In this document: positions 37,005 to 47,800 of the stretch, one piece after another
How positions within the stretch are numbered: the first letter of the stretch is position 1
Layout: each line of letters begins with the position of its first letter
Source: Kalaharituber pfeilii
Lineage: Eukaryota > Ascomycota > Pezizomycetes > Pezizales > Pezizaceae
Assembly: GCA_015179045.1 (NCBI GenBank)
Contig: WHUZ01000003.1
Location: 62,001-126,000, forward strand
Direction of reading: 5' to 3'
DNA: 64,000 nucleotides
Translations under genes and position numbers: made by a program
The notes under the pieces: generated by a model
Told to the model about the DNA's origin: nothing
The model's database searches: none
The model's input: the letters and a program-made list of their open reading frames with translations, nothing else

Positions 37005-38470
37005 CTAATTTTCCCTCGTGCTCTCGTACACCTTCGTCGGAATATCGTCCTTCTCTAGTCCCTCCGTCTCCTTCCTCAACTCCGCCAAATCGAACGTATC
37101 ACCATCATCGTCGCTATCGCCGCCGCCGTCCTCGTCGTCGCTGAGCTCGTCCCGCCAGTCGCCCTTCTCGAATAGCATGCGACCTGTAGCTTCCTTCGCA
37201 AGACGTGCTTGCTCCTCGGCTTCCTTCTTGGATAGGCGCTCGGCTTTCCATTTCCGGAATGTCTCCTCGGTGACGGGGGTAAGTGTGCCAGTGAGTTTGT
37301 GTCTTCAGAGGTAGGAAAATGGGGCATTAGTTATCATATCATAAAAAGAGAAGGAACATGAGGGTAGAAAAGTAGCAGAGGAAAGTGGGATTGAAAAAGA
37401 GAAGGGGAGAGCAAAAGGGGGGGGGGGGGGGGGGGGGTAATTACCTTTCGGTCTCTAAGAAATCTTCTAGCGTAAGTGTTGCGAGTGGTGATTTATCGTG
37501 GAGAGCCTTCTCAGCCGCACGCTGCTCCTTGGTCTTCAACACAAATCCTGGTGGAAGAGAGTGTTTATATTTACATGTCTCGCCTCCGTTCGGACCTATG
37601 TATCATGCATAAGTTAGTTTCATCAAACAAGGCAACTAATATGAGGGGCACGGGATAATGAGGGTAACTGACACGTCCAAAACCAGCCATATTTTGAATT
37701 CTCAACAGCCTCAATAAAGTACTTGCAGACAATATCCGTTGTAGTCTGTGGATTTCCGTGCTTGCTCTTCACGACGGCCCGTAACTTTTCTTCATCCCAG
37801 TTGTCCATGGTATCTTTCTCCTTGTCCTCTTTGCTCGTCCCTCGTTCGTCAGAGTAGAGATCTTTCTTAACTGTCTTTCGTTCGACAGCGGGGTCATGTG
37901 AAAACTTGCATCTCTTCCCTGTGATCCAGGCAATGCCGAGTTCAAGCGATTAGCTCCTGGTAATCTTTTCCATCGGCCAGCTATTCACTGGCACTGATTT
38001 GAGGTGCATACCCTTTTCACAGTTCCCAGCCTTGAAATATACGCATAGTACACTCTTAGGATCGGCACCAAATGGCACCTTCTGCACCTGCACAGGCTTG
38101 AATAGCGCGGCAACCTCCGCCTTCGCGGCCTCAGCAGCCTTCTTGTCTGCTTCCCGCTTGGCCTTTTCTGCTTCCTTGCGTTTCTGTTCAGGTGTACCAC
38201 TGGCTTTTACTTGGGACTGCAATCGGGCTATTTGTTGTTGAACTTTGGCTCCTTTTTTCTAGTCGATGAGTTAGGCTGTGTTTAATGTATGATCGAGTTC
38301 TCCGGGGCGTGGCGTACATTCTTCAGGCCAAATGTCTATGGAGCATGGTTGGTTAGCAGAGAGTCCGTAAAAGGGTATACGTATAGTCCACGATCGCAAG
38401 AGTTGTATACCTTATCTTCAACGACTTTCGCCGCTGACGGCTTCACTTTGTCGTTCTTCTTTGGCGGCAT
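37005..38470 (-). CDS. tma46: Tma46/ZC3H15 (DFRP1) CCCH zinc-finger, ribosome-associated protein, six exons
   Basis: Translation-machinery-associated protein that partners and stabilises the DRG1/Rbg1 GTPase. Exons (minus): 38411-38470, 38318-38335, 38012-38258, 37673-37918, 37445-37595, 37005-37302, giving 339 aa (yeast 345). The rebuilt N-terminus reads [20 protein letters not shown] then [16 protein letters not shown]; exon 2 is an 18-bp micro-exon encoding TFGLKN. The first CCCH finger is [19 protein letters not shown] and is completed by splicing; the second is [14 protein letters not shown], also completed across an intron. The C-terminal DFRP-type region includes [16 protein letters not shown] and an acidic stretch ([19 protein letters not shown]). 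Intron 5 contains a 21-nt homopolymer, poly-C in the sense strand. The gene is divergent from OST4. Confidence 0.96.
37417..37437. repeat. 21-nt poly-G (poly-C in the TMA46 intron)
   Basis: The run lies just inside the 5' end of TMA46 intron 5, a few bases after its GTAATT donor, and reads as C in the transcript. Confidence 0.9.
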
Positions 38471-38963
38471 GACGGATCAATGTGCCTCTCGTTCCTGATG
38501 TATTCTGGTAGAACTAACGTCAATTAGCACCACCGAATGTCGAACTTTCAAGGCAGAAAATGGGGCAAGTTACAGCTGTTTATATGGGTGTATTCGCCTG
38601 CCTGAGCTCTGAACACTGGAGATGCTCAGTTGGTAATATGAATGTAGAGAAAATAGTTAAAGGCAAAAGCGCCGAAAGCTATAAGGCGCGGTTCTCTATA
38701 TGCATATTGTGGGGAGGATATTCTGTGCCATATGGCTTGGCAGAGGCTTATATAAGCATTCGAGGGTTCCTGACGCTGGCAAGTGGACACCTTTAGGTCT
38801 TCGGAATGTTCGCACAAGTCAATTTGGCAGGCGAATCCAACCTTACACCGTTTTGAGGCTGTCTGACGCCCCCAAAGGCCATCTCATATCTCCACAGACT
38901 CCTACAACCTCATTTCGAGCGAACAGATTATCCCTAAGCACTTGCACATTCGGCGAAGTCACA
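38471..38963. other. shared divergent promoter region of TMA46 and OST4
   Basis: 493 bp between two divergent starts. Nothing coding is seen; the frame at 38700 is simply an upstream extension of the OST4 frame. Confidence 0.5.
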
Positions 38964-39137
38964 ATGATTACAGACGCTCAGCTGAACGCCCTCGCCCTCT
39001 TCCTGGGGACATTTATGATGTCCTTGATTGTATTGTACCACTTCCTTGCAGTCAATGCTGAAGATGCATCGAAATCGGATTCACAGACGCCCGGCGAAGG
39101 GCAAAAGCACAAGGCCGCGATCGTAGGGACAAACTAA
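38964..39137 (+). CDS. ost4: oligosaccharyltransferase subunit Ost4
   Basis: Very small ER membrane subunit of the oligosaccharyltransferase, which transfers the lipid-linked glycan to Asn in nascent proteins; Ost4 holds the Stt3 and Ost3/Ost6 subunits together. The frame encodes 57 aa starting MITDAQLNALALFLGTFMM, matching the family pattern MI.D.QLN.LA...G..MM.LIV.YH. One membrane helix spans about residues 8-29. The tail after it is hydrophilic and about 20 residues longer than in budding yeast (36 aa). The same frame is open far upstream, but the family N-terminus fixes the start at this ATG. It is intronless and divergent from TMA46. Confidence 0.93.
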   Translation: MITDAQLNALALFLGTFMMSLIVLYHFLAVNAEDASKSDSQTPGEGQKHKAAIVGTN

Positions 39138-40227
39138 GCAGCAAAAGGAGCTTGAACGCTGGAGGAGAATGCTGTTGTTGATGTGCGTATTACAGTTCGA
39201 GGTATGGCTAGTGGCAGGTTTGAGCTTCTTCTAGTGGGCAACATGCTGATGAGCCCCCATAGTCGAGAAAATGGTTATTCAGCCTGGTAGCACATAATAT
39301 ACCCAGGAGGCTTCTTAATCGGCGCATCTCAGTGAAAGCTATTGCTGGCTTTTGTAACAGAAAGGGGGATGGCGTAACGAGGGCTGAAAGATGTGAAACG
39401 GTTGAGCAGTGAAGGCACCATATGGTTTCCGGATCTCGCTTCTTGTTTGAATATGCTTATGGATGTTCTCTAGTACTTGTATATACCTGTAATTCTTGTA
39501 GCGCGAAATGCTATTGTGGGTCCCTGATGCAGCAACGCTACAGAGTGAGGACTGTGTGATGAATGAACTGAGCCTGTTGGAATACTGCACTCACGATGAC
39601 GAAAGTGCAGGTTTGCCTGTATGCACTCGCTGTCTCCTGTTCTTCTTGTCGGCGCTCGCTGCACAGGAACAGCTGGCAAACTGGTTGGCGACACAATGTT
39701 GAGGAGCGCAGCTCACTTGTGACACAGAAAGGGTAATTTACGCGGTCCTTTTTTTTCTTTCTCTTGAATGTAGCTGCTAACTCTAAGTGCGTTTCGGAAG
39801 GCTGTTGGGTTGTGGCGAAGCGCCGGCGTAGTTCTGGGCACAGCGGCGAGCGCGAGTGGTCCTGTGTAGCCTTCCCTCCCCTCCCTCCGCTCGTGTATTT
39901 TAGTCTTCCCTCTTCTCTTTCTTCTCTTTTCTTTCACACATCCCGAGTCGTTCACATCCACCCAGCAAACACGCCCCTTGCCACCAGAGTCCACCTCAGC
40001 CGTCGCGGATAGCACTCCACTTTTCATTTTCCTTCAGCACGCCTTGCTCCTCCCCGCAGGTGCTATTATTTCGTTACCTTCCTTCAGTTCATACTTCTGC
40101 CACCAGTCACGTCCGGCAAACTCTCATAGCCGCCCCCTTCCCCCGTATCGAAAGTCATAAATTCCCCCATTCTATAAACCATACAAAGTTATCGTACGCA
40201 CTCTTTCTCCTTCAGCAAAAAATCAAC
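39138..40227. other. intergenic region, 1.1 kb
   Basis: No gene seen. The last 300 bp is pyrimidine-rich (CT and T tracts from about 39870), as is common for strongly transcribed fungal promoters and leaders, and runs into the YRA1 start (leader ending AAAAATCAACATGG). Confidence 0.5.
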
Positions 40228-42034
40228 ATGGCCACCAACCTTGATAAGAGCTTGGATGAGATCTTGGCCGGCAGAAAGAATAACCGTGGTGGAAAGCGTG
40301 GCGTTTCTGGACCTGTCGGTGGTGTTAGGAAGCGTCCACAACGCGCAGCTGCTGTGAAGGCAGCTGCAGCTTCTGCAACGCAGAAGGCCGCTGTGAAGGC
40401 GGTTCCAACTGGGCCGTCAAGTAAGGGAGACGCATATAAAATTATCGTCTCCAACTTGGTAAGCCGCACTATTCTTCTCTCTACGCTTAGATATCCTGCT
40501 GACAGTCTTTACAGCCCTACGATGTGAATGAACAAATGATTAAGGTATGTTGCCTGTACGAGTGAGGTCGTGCATGGTCTGTACTTCGAATCTGGCGCGC
40601 AATCGACGGCTTTTGGAGCGAGATCGTCTGAGCTCGCAGAAACAAAATGTGACATGCTTGCATGTTTGTCTCAACTTGTTGCCACACGCACTCCGCGCTG
40701 CAGCGATGTTTTCCACATGTCCCAATTGTGACTACCATGACGTTCCGACGGCGTTGTCGATGAACCATGTCCTGTCAACATGTGGAAGACCGCAGACCGA
40801 CGAACTGCGAACAATGAAGAATGGGCAGGAGGGGCATGTTCATTTCCTATGATGTTCGGCTGTGACTGCGATGTCTGCATCATCATCTTACGAGTTCCTG
40901 TCATTTCTGTCGAGCAACGATTGTTCAGGACTCGGGATACCTGTGCAACATCATTTTTCTCTAGGAGTCAATCATCAGCGAACTTTCAATTGTGGAGCGA
41001 ATATCTATATCAAAAGTGGACGTCTTACAGTTATTCAGCAGAGTTCTTGAGGATCGAGGCGAACGAAAATCGGAAACAGGTCATCAGGCTGTCTTCGATT
41101 GGAACTCGAATCGGGAGAGGATTATCTCATGATAACCTGAAGAGGGTCCATGGAAGATGCAGATATTCATAACATGTATCTCTTATTTAGTTAGAGAGAC
41201 AGTCGCGTTCGTCGGTCTTCGGTTACATCTGGGTTCGCCAACTAGGTCACCGTCGCTCAGCTAATGATCTCGCTCCCTTCCTGTCGTTGTTCTGCCTTCC
41301 CTTTTCTTTGTCAATGCTGTGTGCTTCACGATCAACCATTATTTCGGGCGACACGATTCTGACATCAGCAATTTGCGCTTCAAAGGAGTACTTTTCAAAA
41401 GCTATCGGACCAGTCAAGACATGCTCGCTTAGCTACGGACCAAACGGACAATCGCGCGGTATTGCGACGATCAGTTTCTCGAAAGCTGGTGACGCTGAAA
41501 AGGCAGCCATCAGCTACAATGGTGTGTTGGTTGATAAGCGACCTATGAAGGTTTGTTGTCCCGCTCCCTGGTGCAACTGAATCTATTCTGACCCTCACAG
41601 GTTGAACTGGTCCTTGAACCAAAAGCACCTGGTCTCGAAACTCGCGTTGGGTAGGTTCCGACTCAAAGCATATGTTTCGAAATACGGTCTGACAAAAATT
41701 CAGTGCGCCAAACCCTGTAGCTTCTACGCCAGCCAAACAAGCTGCAAAGCCGAAGCCAGTAACTACAGCAGCCAAGGGTAACATTCCCCGTGGACGAGGG
41801 GGTCGACGGGGAGGTGCTCGTGGAGGGCGCTCCATCCGCCCAAAGCCCAAGTCTGCTGAGGAGTTAGATGCAGAAATGGCCGACTATTGGGACGGTAATA
41901 ATCAGGTTGCTGCTGGTGCCACCGTTGATGCTAATGGCGCCCAGTATGTTAATACAACTGGTGCCACCTTAGACGCCATGGATGATGAAGTAATGGTTCG
42001 TACACTTTTTGATAGTTCTTCACTATATATATAG
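40228..42034 (+). CDS. mlo3: mRNA export adaptor Yra1/Mlo3 (ALY/REF family), five exons
   Basis: Nuclear RNA-binding export factor linking transcription and splicing to Mex67. Exons: 40228-40458, 40515-40544, 41386-41550, 41601-41650, 41704-42034. The N-terminal REF box is MATNLDKSLDEILAGRKNN. A single RRM starts YKIIVSNLPYDVNEQMIK and continues EYFSKAIGPVK, with RNP1-like GQSRGIATISF. A Gly/Arg-rich RGRGGRRGGARGGR patch and the C-terminal helix AEELDAEMADYW follow, a typical ALY layout. Exon 2 is 30 bp and is followed by an 841-bp intron, far longer than the others here. The last codons are uncertain: reading through stops at 42034, while a weak splice (41996-42129, donor GTTCGT) would end at 42207. 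About 193 aa if unspliced at the end. Confidence 0.93.
40545..41385 (+). other. exceptionally long YRA1 intron 2 (841 bp)
   Basis: The donor is GTATGT after AAG; the acceptor is the less common TTCAAAG before GAGTAC. Retention places a stop ten bases into the intron, giving a truncated RRM. Inside are many short frames and a 10-bp inverted repeat (TTCCACATGT at 40711-40720 with its complement at 40778-40787). In budding yeast the YRA1 intron is also unusually long and mediates autoregulation; whether this one does is inference. Confidence 0.85.
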
Positions 42035-42207
42035 CACAATACCCTGTATGCACAGTCCGGAGCCAATATCTGTTTCCCCCCAAATGTGTGCTCACCGCAT
42101 GCTGAAGCATGTTTCATTCAATCGCTTAGATTGAGGCACCAGGCTCGATTGATGCGGGACCGAGGACGCTCTCTGGTCCATCAAATATGTGGGGTATACT
42201 GAGCTAA

Positions 42208-43502
42208 TTTGCATCTGTCCATCTAGTGAATTTGAAGAATCAATTTTCTCCAGGGCATTGAAGTCGCCTTGCAATTTGTGGCCGAGTTGCTTCCTCTGGA
42301 CTGATAGATGTTTTGTTGCCTTTACTTTTCGGTTTTCCTTTTATACGGAAGATAATATGGGTTGGAATGCACCAATACGCGGATTATTTCAAGTTACCGG
42401 TCTTGCTTTGTTGACGCTTTTATGGTTAATTCTTCTTCTGCTGCCTTTCATGTGTTATTACAATGTTCGATATACTCCATTGTTTATTGTTCGGATATGC
42501 CTTATTCTTTTCTCTGTTTGGAATGGAAGCAGCAGGCTTACTTTTAGCATCATGATTGATTCATCTTTTTTGTTTTCTTCACATGCTTGCTGTGGCTGGT
42601 GGTGTTTTTTTTCCAATATTTTAGTTTGCTAAGCTGCTGCTGTTTCGGTGTTCATGAGAACATTGTTTCGGTGCAATCAGTTAATTGTAACGAATTCGTG
42701 GTATGGAACCTGGGAATGTGGGGCAAAAGGCTTGGGGAATCAGTGAACGACTGAGGGAAGGTTGAGGGATAAAAACTTTACTTGGAGATAAGGTGTTGCA
42801 TTTTTGAGGCGATGGATCGTAAACGGGAATAAAATCAAGTTAGATTTCCAACAATGTACCCGGGGTTTGTGCGGGCAGACTGTGCCGATGGAGCGAGGGA
42901 CATCAGCGAGCGCCTTTACGAGACTGCTGCCAGGCCGCCCCCAGCGGCCCTTCCTCCTCCCCTCCGCCGCCCCTCCGCCGCCCCGTCGTAAGCCCGCAGC
43001 TCTCCGCCGGGCGGATTGACTGCGTTGCATTGGGCCGCGCCTGAATTGCATAGCGCGTGACTGCCTAGCTGCATATGCAGACCAGGAAGGAGGTTTCTCA
43101 CTGCATCGGCAAACGTGCGGTCTCCAGAAAAGTATTCCATCCATTTATCCGCCCCGCATATTCGTATGCCCCGGTGGACTCCAGTCCCCATCCTTCTGAG
43201 ATCGACACATCACTACTATCCTGCTGCTAGCCTTGGTTTCCCGGAGGCAATTGAGAGGCATATAGGCACAGATAGTGAGCATGCGCCCCAGGCTGCTGCA
43301 GCTGGTGAGTATCACGCTGTTCTTCCCTGCCTGATTCCCTTCTACGTGTACGGAGGGCCTTCCAGCCTTTTTACTTCCGTATGATTGCGCGGGGCGGGTG
43401 ACATTGGGCAAGAAAGAGATTTCTTTTTTTTTCTCTTCTTGCACTGAAGCTTCAGCCTCATGAACAAGCAAAAGGCTAAGAAATGCTCCCTATGCACCGC
43501 AC
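42208..43502. other. intergenic region, 1.3 kb
   Basis: The T-rich first part is probably YRA1 3' UTR. The frame at 42189-42632 is a hydrophobic translation of T-rich sequence with no motif. The last part is the presumed DBR1 promoter or leader, including GC-rich DNA near 42940-43020. Confidence 0.45.
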
Positions 43503-43805
43503 ATGCAGATCAGCACCAGCCCCAGGGCACCCCGCGCAGCAGCGACGCTGCTCTCGACGTCGAGTATACAAAGCATCGCAAGTTCAGCCACTTTTGCGGG
43601 CCGCACCACAACCACCACCGCAGCAGCAACCGTAGCCTTACTCCGGCGGCGCAGTCCTCTACGATACACCACCTCCACCACCGCACCATCTCCAAGGGCG
43701 GCGGCAGTATACATCAGCAACAGGTGCAATCACCATAGCTGTAGCTGCACGCACGACAACCTACGCCAACACCAATACTACCACCAACAACGATTCCACA
43801 CCGGC
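43503..43805 (+). other. in-frame N-terminal extension or leader of DBR1
   Basis: An ATG at 43503 is in frame with DBR1 and 101 codons upstream of the conventional start, with no stop between. The translation lacks Asp and Glu for about its first 83 residues, is rich in Ser, Thr, Ala and Arg, and contains an LLRRRSPLR cluster, features of mitochondrial presequences. A separate out-of-frame ATG at 43460 opens a 92-codon frame that overlaps it. It could equally be 5' UTR with repetitive CAC/CAG composition. Confidence 0.4.
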
Positions 43806-45708
43806 ATGGCCACCGAGGCTCAAGCCGGCATGGGCGACGAGCCACAAACCGGCATGGGCGATGAGGCCAACGTCCAGATTCCAGCGCCCACCGGCGAGCG
43901 CGAAATCTACAAAGATGGCCTCCGGATTGCAATTCAAGGATGTGTGAGAAATCCCCCCCCCTCTCGCCCCCTCCATTCCTCCCTACCCCACCTACTCACA
44001 GTCTTCTCCTTCATAGGGCCATGGCACTCTCAACGCCATCTATGCCTCTATCGAAAAAGTCTGTGCTCGCTACAACGACGTCATCGACCTGCTCATCATC
44101 TGCGGCGATTTCCAGGCCGTCCGTAATGCCTGCGACTTGCACACCATGGCCGTCCCCGACAAGTACAAAGTTCTAGGCGACTTCCACGAGTACTATTCCG
44201 GGGTGCGCAAGGCCCCAATCCTGACGTTGTTTATCGGCGGGAACCATGAGGCATCAGCGTACAACACAGAACTCTTTTACGGCGGCTGGGTGTGTCCGAA
44301 CATATACTACATGGGGGCGGCGAACGTGGTGAACGTGGGCGGGCTGCGCATCGCAGGCTTGTCGGGCATCTACAGTGCTCCGGACTACAACAAGCCCCAC
44401 TACGAGCGCGTCCCGTACATGGGCAGCATGCTGCGCTCAGTGTACCATGTCCGTGCCTACGACGTCTTCAAGCTCTACCAGGTCCCTGGGCAGATTGACA
44501 TTGGCCTCAGCCACGACTGGCCACAGGGAATAGAGCATAACGGGGACGCAAAGTGGCTGTTGCAAAACAAGCCGTGGTTCGGGAGTGATATTAAGAAGGG
44601 AGAGCTTGGAAGTCCGCCAGCGAGGAGTTTGCTGTACAAGTGGAGGCCCAAGTACTGGTTCTCAGGGCATCTGCACGTCAAGTTCGCGGCGATTGTGCAT
44701 CATGCGGAGGACAGGAGGATCACGGCCAAGGCCGAGCTGCCGGCGGTGGCGGAGGAGGAGAAGGGCAATCGCAAGGGGAAGAAAGGTGAGGGGGAGAATC
44801 CGGATAGGGTGGAGTTGGAGTTGGATGATGAGATGGAGGAGCGGATAGATGAAGGCGTGGATGCGGTGGAGGAAAAGAGCACGCAACAGTCGGTGAAAAA
44901 CGCGGATGAAATCGACCTCGACTTTGACGAAGACCCGGACGATGAACCTGCCGAACGCCCCTCCAAACGCGCCAAATCCACCCCCACCAACCAAGACGAA
45001 ATCGACCTCTTAGAAGATGTCGACCCCGCCCCCGCCGCTGACCCCAGTACCCCCAAACCCAACGACCTCACCTACTTCCTCGCCCTCGACAAGTGCCTCC
45101 CTCATCGCGCCTTCCTGCAGGTCCTCAAGATCCCCACCGCGACCCCACCCCCCTCCGGGCCCCTCCGAACCGCCCTCCACTACGACCCCGACTGGCTCGC
45201 CATCACACGCGCGCTCAACCCATACCTGTCCGTGTCCTACTCCGACACCCCCCGTCTCCCCACGGACTTGTCCGCGCTCCGCGACCAAATCGCCGCCGAG
45301 CGTGCCTGGGTCGACGCCAATATCCAGGACCTGCGCATCCCTACCACGTTCTCCCGGACGGCCCCCGCCACCGGGATAGAGGGCGCCCGCGAGGACTGGC
45401 GCGGAGGTGGGCAGCCACGGGAATTCAACAACCCACAGACACAGGCTTACTGCGAGATGCTGGGGATAGAAAACAAATTCTGGGTGAGCCTGGGAGACTG
45501 GGAGGCTAGGAAGGAGCAGGCGAAGCTGCTGAGAGAGGAGAGGATAAAGGAGAAGGAGAAGGAGAGGCAGCAGTGGGATCCGAGGTGGGGCAAGGGGGGT
45601 AGGGAGGCGGCGGAGCGGGAAAGAAGGAAGGATAAGGAGCCGGGGACTTGGAAGGACAGGAGGGAGAAGGATTTGAGGAGGGCGAGGTGGGACAAGTTAA
45701 GTAAGTGA
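43806..45708 (+). CDS. dbr1: RNA lariat debranching enzyme Dbr1, two exons
   Basis: Nuclear metallophosphoesterase that hydrolyses the 2'-5' bond of excised intron lariats so that they can be degraded. Exons 43806-43943 and 44017-45708, giving 609 aa. Splicing rebuilds IAIQGC-GHGTLNAIY, the Dbr1 version of the first metal motif, in which Cys replaces the usual Asp. Further motifs: CGDFQAVRN, IGGNHEAS, YGGWVCPNIYYMG, LSHDWP and YWFSGHLHVKFAA. An acidic, Lys-rich insert of about 100 residues with two DEIDL repeats follows the catalytic domain, then the DBR1 C-terminal domain (LALDKCLPHRAFLQVLKI). The tail is strongly charged (KEKERQQWDPRW...). The protein is longer than in yeast (405) and near the size of animal Dbr1. 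An upstream in-frame ATG exists. Convergent with ZPR1. Confidence 0.97.
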
Positions 45709-46025
45709 TGTGGTGTGTGTGCTGAAGTATGCACACTATGATAATAATTGATGATTGACGACCGTTTGAGGATTCAGAATGTATTTTATTACATATATCA
45801 TCCCATTGCATTGCGTCTATTCCTAACTATACTGTACTTTTATCCCGACCAAAACCGGCAATCAACACCCTACAAATCCTAAACTCAACAATGCGTGTAC
45901 ATACCTACATAGATACATCAACAAAAAAAAGGGGGGGGGAATAAGAAACGAAAAGAAACGTCAGCAAAACTCATCAACACTCCCACCCCCGTCCCCCAAT
46001 CCCCGACCCCACTCCCACCCCACTT
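45709..46025. other. convergent 3' intergenic region of DBR1 and ZPR1
   Basis: 317 bp between two stop codons. It includes an A/G homopolymer patch near 45922-45940 and C-rich sequence just after the ZPR1 stop. No gene. Confidence 0.5.
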
Positions 46026-47800
46026 TCACCCTCCCCCTGTTATGCTCCCATTACCCGTCTCCCCGTACCCCTCCACTTTCATATCCTTCAGCCCCAACTC
46101 CTCCTCTTGCTCCTCCGTCCGATCGTACTCCTCAATGGTCATCGCCGGATCCGGGTCAGGCGCGTACAGATTCTGCAGGTAACTCGCACCCATTGGGTCT
46201 TCCATTATCAACGTAAACTTCCGTTTCCCCTCCTTGGCTTCCTTAAGGGCGGCAAAGAACTCCAACCAGCGTTCACGAGAGGCGGGATCGAGGGAGTCGG
46301 AGGTGGGCTCTGGAAGGTTGGTGAGGCCAGTAGAGGTGGTGGAGGTAGTGGAAGCGATGGAGGCAGGGGACGCAAAGATGCGTGAGTGTAGGTCGTCATA
46401 CACTTGGGTGAGCAGGCCTTCAAGGGTCGTAAAGCGGCCACCTAGTGTTCCCGGTGCTACATAAACTCAGTGTTAGCCCAAATATTCCGCATCCTATACA
46501 CATCTAGAAGGTGAAACACAGGAAGGATGAATAGCGTACTTAAATCGAGATTCAGCTCCGGGCACGTCAGGGCACAAGTCTCGCTCTTGAGAATGTCTCG
46601 CTTGAGGTCTTCTTCGTCTTCGACCTTGAGCGTGATGCGGATGCCTTTTGGTGGGACCGCACCACCGGTTTTGACTTCGTTAGATTTATCTGTCGTTGTC
46701 GTTGACCGTTAGCTTAAATCTCATGTGATGTGGGGAGGATCGTGGAGCGATGTGTTTGGAAGGAAGAGAATGTATGGGAGGGAGGGAGGATAGAAGCATA
46801 CATCCGCAATCGTCACACACCGTACTCATAATTACCACCTCCTTAAAATGCGGAATGTCCACAAACTTCATGTATGTATTACACGGCCTCACACAGCTAG
46901 GACATGTGGCAGGGAACGTGTGCACCTCATCGTGCGTAATGTTGCCCGGCCCTCCCGCACCCACTCCATCCTGCTGCGCTGGCTCCGGGTGCGGAACCAC
47001 CCCACTCTCCCCCGTATTTGTCAAGCCCAACGCTTCGTTCTGCTCCCGAGTCCGCACGTAGTCCACCCTGACCCACTTCCCCCTTGCATCTCCCGGCTGC
47101 GGCTCCACCCAGCTGTTCCCTGCGGGGTCGTCGAGACACAGCGTAAATGGCAGCTCACCGCTCCCTTCCTCAGCTGCTAGCTTGCGCCTGATTTTGTCCA
47201 AGAACGCTTCGATTTTCTCGTAGGCCTCAAGGTCCTGGTACTTGCGCACTGGCTGGTCAGCCGAGAGGTCATCGAGGACGTTGGTGAGGAGGCCCTCGAT
47301 GGTCGTGAGTTGGCCGCGCTGAGCGGGGATTTCTAGGTCGAGCTCTGGAAAGCGAGAGACGCAAGTGTCGGATTTGACCAATTGGCGGTTCAGGTCGGAT
47401 TTGGAGGTGATCCGGAAGGTGTACTTGCAGCCGCGCTCTTGGATCTTGCCAGCCTGCCGTAGATTATTAGCTATGTGTGATGTGGGCGGGGTGGGGCGGC
47501 GGACATGTGCGGGAGGGCACTCACAGACTGAATCTCCGAATTCCGGTACCCGCAATGCGGACATTCAAAGCTCATGAGCACGACCTCTTTAAAGAACGGG
47601 ATTCTCGTCAGAAACAGCCGAGTGGTGCCTTGGTCCTCGCAGTTTATGCATAGCGACTCGATGTTGTCGACGATTTGGGGCTCGTCAGAAGCGCTATCGG
47701 TGTGGTCGACAACTTCGACGGCCGCGCCGATGTTTTGGAAGAGATCGGTGGAGGTTGTGGTGGTTTCGGCGTTGGACGGAGAAGCCGAGTCCGTAGTCAT
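46026..47800 (-). CDS. zpr1: zinc-finger protein Zpr1, four exons
   Basis: Zpr1 assists folding of translation factor eEF1A and shuttles between cytoplasm and nucleus. Exons (minus): 47525-47800, 46802-47453, 46540-46689, 46026-46456; phases agree and give 502 aa (yeast 486). There are two ZPR1 modules. Finger 1 is CINCEDQ...FECPHCGYRNSEIQ; finger 2 is CPSCVRPC...CDDCGYKSNEVK, whose last part is joined across intron 2 (branch GCTAAC, acceptor GACAG). The alpha/beta signature after each finger is present: SDTCVSRFPELDLEI...RGQLTTIEGLL and, after intron 3, SETCALTCPELNLDLTPGT followed by LGGRFTTLEGLL. Low-complexity Ser/Thr residues lie in the second module. Divergent from the EF-hand gene. Confidence 0.96.
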
